This document shows, piece after piece, positions 62,801-64,000 of a stretch of 64,000 nucleotides of DNA. Every line of letters starts with the position of its first letter. Position 1 is the first letter of the stretch. The position numbers and the translations under genes are program-made. The notes beneath the pieces are model-generated. The model searched no databases. It saw only the letters and a program-made list of their open reading frames with translations, and was not told the DNA's origin. Location of the stretch: NCBI RefSeq assembly GCF_048771995.1, contig NC_133036.1, positions 16,275,001 through 16,339,000 of the forward strand, written 5' to 3'. This DNA is from Taeniopygia guttata. Taxonomy: Eukaryota > Chordata > Aves > Passeriformes > Estrildidae.

Positions 62801-63627
62801 TCACTTACATATTTGTTTACATAAGAAGAAACTTACTTATGTCCAGATTCATGAGCAATTGTAAAAGCCAGTCCAAGGCCTGTGTCTTCGTTAATGGTGC
62901 AACTGCGGTATTTGCTACACATGCCACTGATGGGTGCAAATCCTGAAAGGAAGAAGCAGTGAAATAGCTTGTTCCTCTACAGAATTCCAAATTCACATAT
63001 TATCTGCACTGGTCCTAATAAGCCAGTTTATTTTGGCACATGGAGACACTTGTCTACTCCATCAAGTTTATCATGGAGGAATTACAGCAGACTTTTATTT
63101 CACAATAAAGAAACTCCTATATAAAAAGTATAAATCAAACCTAACCTCTCCAATGACACTTTATTTGTAAAGATTATTCTCCCCCCAACTCACCCCCTCA
63201 TGCCTTTACTGCTCTCCAATTTGGGAGGAATCCCATTCAAAAAAAGGCAAGCAGTCACAAAAAAAAATAGAGTGGCTCAGAAATATTCTCCAAATCAAAA
63301 ATATTCCTTGAAGAGGTGACAATCCAAAAATAATACTGTCCCTTCCTCTTCAAGAAGACTAACAAACAAGACTAACAATGTGCAAAAATGGACTCTCTTA
63401 TTTGAAACCAACTCAGCTCCTGCTGTGGACACCCCCAGGTTTCCCAGCCCGTGTTTTGGTGTCATACCTAAAGTGTCACAGGGCTCGTTCTTCCAAGAGC
63501 AGATGTCAAAGCCTGTCAGAAGGATGGCGTGGTCGTGGCGCTGCCCGTTCTTCCCCACCAGGGCAGACTGCCACTGGCAGAAGCTGTTCAGGGACTGGTC
63601 AGCGTGGTGGTTGATCAATAACCCGCC
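20868..63627 (-). CDS. ADAMTS18: ADAMTS18, 17 coding exons (3' three-quarters of the gene)
   Basis: Secreted zinc metalloprotease of the ADAMTS family; by family knowledge it acts in extracellular matrix. Exons in transcript order: 63468-63627, 62837-62942, 59621-59758, 58015-58168, 56891-56986, 55719-55867, 48628-48800, 46620-46750, 46356-46479, 45039-45283, 34883-35024, 33579-33705, 28883-29087, 26255-26446, 25695-25907, 24553-24700, 20868-20983. All have GT/AG borders and compatible phases; the sum is 2,619 nt with one terminal stop. Domain order: metalloprotease with the HESGHNFGMIH zinc motif, disintegrin-like, TSR1, Cys-rich, spacer, TSR2-6, PLAC. It is ADAMTS18 rather than its close paralogue ADAMTS16 because of stretches recalled as ADAMTS18-specific, such as [20 protein letters not shown] and [14 protein letters not shown]. 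Human ADAMTS18 has about 1,221 residues and, as I recall, 23 exons, so these would be exons 7-23. No frameshift or premature stop is seen. The 5' exons lie outside the window. Confidence 0.96.
20984..24552 (-). other. ADAMTS18 last intron, 3.6 kb
   Basis: Lies before the PLAC exon. It holds an AT-rich patch at 22,296-22,332 and a 19-bp CpG-containing palindrome at 22,947-22,965. No transposon recognised. Confidence 0.88.
22296..22332. repeat. AT-only patch
   Basis: Sequence of A and T only, including taataataattattatt, in the last intron. Confidence 0.8.
24553..24700 (-). CDS. ADAMTS18: ADAMTS18 window exon 16: TSR6
   Basis: 148 nt encoding [20 protein letters not shown], then [20 protein letters not shown] and SFCPVPVKR. 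It has an NTS sequon. The acceptor is TGCTCAG and the donor GTAAAA. It ends one base into an Asp codon. Confidence 0.95.
24701..25694 (-). other. ADAMTS18 intron, 1.0 kb
   Basis: Interrupts TSR6 directly before its CxxTCG core. No feature recognised. Confidence 0.88.
25695..25907 (-). CDS. ADAMTS18: ADAMTS18 window exon 15: TSR5 and start of TSR6
   Basis: 213 nt, 71 codons, phase 0 at both ends. It encodes [20 protein letters not shown], then [36 protein letters not shown] and [12 protein letters not shown]. The acceptor is TCTGCAG and the donor GTAGGA. The start of the exon is GC- and CpG-rich. Confidence 0.96.
25908..26254 (-). other. ADAMTS18 intron, 347 bp
   Basis: Between the TSR4/5 and TSR5/6 exons. 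Nothing recognised inside. Confidence 0.9.
26255..26446 (-). CDS. ADAMTS18: ADAMTS18 window exon 14: TSR4 and start of TSR5
   Basis: 192 nt, exactly 64 codons, phase 0 at both ends. It encodes [20 protein letters not shown], then [20 protein letters not shown] and [10 protein letters not shown]. The acceptor is ATCACAG and the donor GTAAGG. As in the next two exons, it begins at the Cys of a TSR core, so the splice site falls directly before CxxTCG. Confidence 0.96.
27357..27597 (+). mobile_element. CR1 LINE 3' end
   Basis: Contains the avian CR1 tail: gatgttaggaagaaattgtt near the start, ggttggacactggggctgga in the middle, and the terminal gattctatgatttta microsatellite at the 3' end. Heavily 5'-truncated. 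Antisense to ADAMTS18, in the intron between window exons 13 and 14. Confidence 0.93.
27802..27819. repeat. ATTT tetranucleotide repeat
   Basis: Four units of TTAT/ATTT. Short. Confidence 0.85.
28883..29087 (-). CDS. ADAMTS18: ADAMTS18 window exon 13: TSR3 and first segment of TSR4
   Basis: 205 nt encoding [20 protein letters not shown], then [38 protein letters not shown] and GPWSQ. The acceptor TTTAAG is weaker than the others in this gene but is the only one compatible with the split Tyr codon. The donor is GTAATT. The exon sits between two CR1 fragments in its flanking introns. Confidence 0.93.
29625..30036 (+). mobile_element. CR1 LINE fragment, about 410 bp
   Basis: Opens with ggctgagagagctggggctg, a typical CR1 3'-region segment, continues through ggaagaaattgttccctg and ggttggacactggggctgga, and ends in tttatgattct. 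It is longer than the neighbouring CR1 copy 2.3 kb away, same orientation, and on the other side of window exon 13. Confidence 0.93.
31496..31513. repeat. T homopolymer, 18 bp
   Basis: An uninterrupted T-run in the intron between window exons 12 and 13. Confidence 0.95.
33579..33705 (-). CDS. ADAMTS18: ADAMTS18 window exon 12: rest of TSR2
   Basis: 127 nt encoding [20 protein letters not shown], then [20 protein letters not shown] and A. It has an NTS sequon. The acceptor is TCCACAG and the donor GTAAGT. The terminal Tyr codon is split, completed by the C opening the next exon. Confidence 0.95.
33706..34882 (-). other. ADAMTS18 intron, 1.2 kb
   Basis: Within TSR2. An A-rich stretch lies at 34,837-34,857. 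No other feature. Confidence 0.88.
34883..35024 (-). CDS. ADAMTS18: ADAMTS18 window exon 11: end of spacer and start of TSR2
   Basis: 142 nt encoding [18 protein letters not shown], then a variable linker with an NKT sequon, then [18 protein letters not shown], the first half of TSR2. The acceptor is CTACAG and the donor GTAGGT. The final Gly codon is split, and the adjacent GGT repeats make the exact base slightly ambiguous, but phase fixes it. Confidence 0.94.
35045..35095. repeat. T-rich low-complexity run with GG interruptions
   Basis: T blocks separated by single GG pairs, only about 20 bp from the acceptor of window exon 11. On the transcribed strand it is A-rich with CC pairs, so it is not a polypyrimidine tract for that exon. 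Confidence 0.9.
35498..35777 (-). mobile_element. Solo LTR, 280 bp, sense to ADAMTS18, with 6-bp target duplication
   Basis: Flanked on both sides by the same hexamer, tctagc (35,492-35,497 and 35,778-35,783). On the minus strand the element starts TGTTGTATG and ends CCCACA. It carries a TATA-like box (TTATATAA, 35,653-35,660) and AATAAA (at 35,554-35,559) about 95 bp apart, so a U3-R-U5 layout is evident. A 6-bp duplication and short LTR fit the alpha/beta-retroviral (ERVK-like) group. No internal viral sequence remains, so it arose by LTR-LTR recombination. It lies in the same orientation as the host gene. Confidence 0.88.
37635..37720. repeat. 86-bp repeat, copy 1
   Basis: Aligns without gaps to 38,963-39,048: 76 of 86 positions identical by hand count. 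Shared blocks include ttttcatcaggaatgcaata and gcaattttgccaaagtaacg. Both copies have the same orientation within the 10-kb intron. The family is not recognised. Confidence 0.85.
38963..39048. repeat. 86-bp repeat, copy 2
   Basis: Partner of 37,635-37,720, offset by 1,328 bp. Identity is highest in the last 50 bases and stops abruptly after gtaacg, suggesting a defined right edge. Confidence 0.85.
40649..40687. repeat. A homopolymer, 39 bp
   Basis: An uninterrupted A-run in the 10-kb intron. No recognisable retrocopy lies upstream. Confidence 0.95.
41797..41828. repeat. A homopolymer, 32 bp
   Basis: A second long A-run, 1.1 kb from the previous one and in the same orientation. Confidence 0.95.
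43585..43603. repeat. T homopolymer, 19 bp
   Basis: An uninterrupted T-run followed by cccag, intronic. Confidence 0.95.
45039..45283 (-). CDS. ADAMTS18: ADAMTS18 window exon 10: spacer domain
   Basis: 245 nt, the largest exon here, encoding most of the spacer: [60 protein letters not shown] and [10 protein letters not shown], the last with an NET sequon. The acceptor is CTCACAG and the donor GTAAGC. GC content is visibly higher than in the flanking introns. Confidence 0.96.
45284..46355 (-). other. ADAMTS18 intron, 1.1 kb
   Basis: Between window exons 9 and 10, before the spacer exon. No repeat recognised. Confidence 0.88.
46356..46479 (-). CDS. ADAMTS18: ADAMTS18 window exon 9: end of Cys-rich domain
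   Basis: 124 nt encoding [20 protein letters not shown], then [20 protein letters not shown]. It contains an N-glycosylation sequon, NST. The acceptor could be read at TTGCAG or two codons further at AAGTAG. TTGCAG was chosen because it keeps phase 0 and leaves one residue (Gln) where human has Leu. The donor is GTAAGG. Confidence 0.93.
46480..46619 (-). other. ADAMTS18 intron, 140 bp
   Basis: The shortest intron in the window, between the two Cys-rich-domain exons. Donor GTAAGA, acceptor TTGCAG. Confidence 0.9.
46620..46750 (-). CDS. ADAMTS18: ADAMTS18 window exon 8: Cys-rich domain
   Basis: 131 nt encoding [20 protein letters not shown], then [20 protein letters not shown] and ICE. This is the core of the cysteine-rich domain. 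The acceptor is CCCCAG and the donor GTAAGA. It ends in phase 0 and is followed by a very short intron of 140 bp. Confidence 0.95.
46751..48627 (-). other. ADAMTS18 intron, 1.9 kb
   Basis: Between window exons 7 and 8. AT-rich for most of its length and GC-richer just before 48,627. No repeat recognised. Confidence 0.88.
48628..48800 (-). CDS. ADAMTS18: ADAMTS18 window exon 7: end of TSR1 and start of Cys-rich domain
   Basis: 173 nt encoding [19 protein letters not shown], then [20 protein letters not shown] and [13 protein letters not shown]. It completes TSR1 and opens the cysteine-rich domain. The acceptor is TTTGTAG and the donor GTGAGA. The preceding intron is about 6.9 kb and carries an ERVL-type element. 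Confidence 0.95.
50720..51271 (+). pseudogene. Degenerate retroviral integrase of the ERVL-type element
   Basis: An open stretch of about 183 codons resembling the integrase end of a retroviral pol gene. The second half of the N-terminal zinc-binding region (HDCETC) is visible, followed by a catalytic core with the first Asp in QIDY, the second in SDNGTHF and Glu in KVERYNG, 35 residues after the second Asp (DD35E). Coding similarity upstream of 50,720 lies in another frame, so there is a frameshift at that edge. The frame ends at a TGA at 51,269-51,271, before a full C-terminal domain. There is no credible start codon. It is a fossil fragment, not a gene. Confidence 0.85.
51636..51652 (+). 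other. Polypurine tract of the ERVL-type element
   Basis: A nearly all-purine run, ggggataaggagtggaa, directly before the TG that opens the LTR. This is the expected place for the plus-strand primer of reverse transcription and fixes the LTR start. Confidence 0.75.
51653..52203 (+). mobile_element. 3' LTR of the ERVL-type element, 551 bp
   Basis: Starts TGTCCT and ends AGGACA, a perfect 6-bp terminal inverted repeat with canonical TG...CA ends. A polyadenylation hexamer AATAAA lies at 52,070-52,075. The middle is GC-rich (about 51,880-52,000). Because the 5' half is missing, a target-site duplication cannot be tested. Confidence 0.88.
55719..55867 (-). CDS. ADAMTS18: ADAMTS18 window exon 6: end of disintegrin-like region and TSR1
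   Basis: 149 nt encoding [20 protein letters not shown], then the central TSR1 core [17 protein letters not shown] and ERHCNNPK. The WSxWSxW array is the usual C-mannosylation substrate and CTRTCGGG fits the O-fucose consensus. The acceptor is TTTTGCAG and the donor GTAAGA. The Lys codon is split with the next exon. Confidence 0.95.
55868..56890 (-). other. ADAMTS18 intron, 1.0 kb
   Basis: Between window exons 5 and 6. It holds the imperfect 68-bp tandem repeat listed separately; nothing else is seen. Confidence 0.88.
56391..56498. repeat. Imperfect direct repeat, 68-bp period
   Basis: Copies begin at 56,391 (gatgagagtaaattagaagg) and 56,459 (gatgagtgtaaattagaagg), each about 38-40 bp of clear similarity. 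A local duplication within an intron. Confidence 0.8.
56891..56986 (-). CDS. ADAMTS18: ADAMTS18 window exon 5: disintegrin-like region
   Basis: 96 nt, exactly 32 codons, phase 0 at both ends. It encodes [20 protein letters not shown], then [12 protein letters not shown]. The regularly spaced cysteines are those of the ADAMTS disintegrin-like module. The acceptor is TTTTCAG and the donor GTAAGT. Confidence 0.95.
56987..58014 (-). other. ADAMTS18 intron, 1.0 kb
   Basis: Between window exons 4 and 5. Mostly AT-rich; no feature recognised. Confidence 0.88.
58015..58168 (-). CDS. ADAMTS18: ADAMTS18 window exon 4: start of disintegrin-like region
   Basis: 154 nt encoding [20 protein letters not shown], then [19 protein letters not shown] and [11 protein letters not shown]. 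This stretch separates ADAMTS18 from ADAMTS16, for which I recall ELYDANTQC at the same place. The acceptor is ATTATAG and the donor GTACCT. It ends in phase 0. Confidence 0.96.
58169..59620 (-). other. ADAMTS18 intron, 1.45 kb
   Basis: Between window exons 3 and 4. It contains an A-rich run near 59,008-59,030. Nothing else recognised. Confidence 0.88.
59621..59758 (-). CDS. ADAMTS18: ADAMTS18 window exon 3: third zinc His and Met-turn
   Basis: 138 nt. It completes the zinc motif with (N)[10 protein letters not shown], giving the third His ligand, then [17 protein letters not shown] with the Met-turn methionine, and ends in [10 protein letters not shown]. The acceptor is TTTTCAG and the donor GTAGGT. 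Phase is 2 in and 2 out, matching its neighbours. Confidence 0.96.
59759..62836 (-). other. ADAMTS18 intron, 3.1 kb
   Basis: Splits the zinc-binding motif between HESGH and NFGMIH. It contains a 12-bp micro-duplication (cagaatacagca) around 61,960-61,980 and two 20-base near-copies 30 bp apart at 62,721 and 62,751. The GC-richer part at 62,450-62,710 resembles a transposon fragment but I cannot name it. Confidence 0.85.
62837..62942 (-). CDS. ADAMTS18: ADAMTS18 window exon 2: HEXXH part of zinc site
   Basis: 106 nt, phase 1 in and phase 2 out. It encodes [19 protein letters not shown], then [15 protein letters not shown], carrying the catalytic Glu and the first two zinc-ligand histidines. 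The next codon (Asn) is split by the intron. The acceptor is TTTCAG and the donor a consensus GTAAGT. Confidence 0.96.
62943..63467 (-). other. ADAMTS18 intron, 525 bp
   Basis: Between window exons 1 and 2, with GT/AG borders. No repeat or other feature recognised. Confidence 0.9.
63468..63627 (-). CDS. ADAMTS18: ADAMTS18 window exon 1: metalloprotease core
   Basis: 160 nt, entering in phase 0 and ending one base into a Gly codon. It encodes [20 protein letters not shown], then [14 protein letters not shown] and ends NEPCDTL-G, the part of the catalytic domain before the active-site helix. The acceptor reads CTGCAG and the donor GTATGA on the minus strand. The HDHAILLTG strand is a standard ADAMTS active-site edge strand. 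Confidence 0.95.
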
Positions 63628-64000
63628 CTGCAGAGAGGGCACAGACACAGACACACAGACAAGGTGTTTCCAGCAGTGCGTGAGAAAAGAGGATTGAAAG
63701 AGTTGCTTAGGGAAAAGAGAGTTAGTATTTCATATTTGTTCCACATCAGCTTATGTATTCCCATGTTAACTGTCTGTGATGGCTGAGTCAGCTGATGAGG
63801 CAATCCCTCACAACTGTAAAACAAAACTAGGTCTCTGCCCAGAAACACAGATATTTCCAAAGCCGGTGGCTGGAATTAGTGTACAAATGTATTTGGTTCC
63901 TGAGAATGCTGAACACTAAGTCATATTCAATACTGTGATTATAATGTATTGTAATTGCTGGGGAAGAAGAGTATTATCCAAGTAGCTTGACCCTTCACAA
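63628..64000 (-). other. ADAMTS18 intron upstream of first exon in window (partial)
   Basis: Sequence before the acceptor at 63,628-63,633. I see no further exon up to the window edge. The upstream metalloprotease exons must lie beyond 64,000. Confidence 0.8.

Overview
The window is vertebrate nuclear DNA, almost certainly from a bird and probably a songbird. The evidence is AT-rich non-coding sequence, three 3' ends of chicken-repeat-1 (CR1) LINEs, several avian-type retroviral LTRs, and one large multi-exon gene with GT/AG introns. No prokaryotic features are present.

The one gene I can establish is ADAMTS18, on the minus strand. Seventeen consecutive coding exons lie between 63,627 and 20,868. 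They were placed by matching reading frame, splice sites and intron phase, and all 16 junctions stay in frame. Together they give 2,619 coding bases, or 872 residues plus the stop. They encode the middle of the metalloprotease domain with its zinc-binding helix, then the disintegrin-like region, first thrombospondin repeat (TSR1), cysteine-rich region, spacer, TSR2-6 and the C-terminal PLAC domain. The upstream exons (signal peptide, propeptide, start of the protease) lie beyond 64,000. A probable 3' UTR runs from the stop down to about 18,940, with three candidate poly(A) signals.

Layout. Bases 1-18,940 are gene-poor sequence downstream of ADAMTS18. They hold a minus-strand LTR (7,953-8,539), a CR1 3' end (about 11,153-11,312), a plus-strand LTR (about 16,003-16,555), simple repeats and a possible conserved non-coding element near 13,080-13,370. 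From 18,940 to 64,000 the sequence is the 3' part of ADAMTS18. Its introns carry two more CR1 pieces (27,357-27,597 and 29,625-30,036), a solo LTR with a perfect 6-bp target duplication (35,498-35,777), two ungapped copies of an unidentified 86-bp sequence, and a 5'-truncated ERVL-type provirus with integrase remnant, purine tract and 3' LTR (about 50,680-52,203).

I found no clearly new biological system. The observations most worth checking are the solo LTR lying in the sense direction inside the gene, which could drive or end a shortened TSR-only transcript; the paired 86-bp sequence; a well-formed cryptic exon in the intron that holds the ERV; and a 19-bp palindrome in the last intron.
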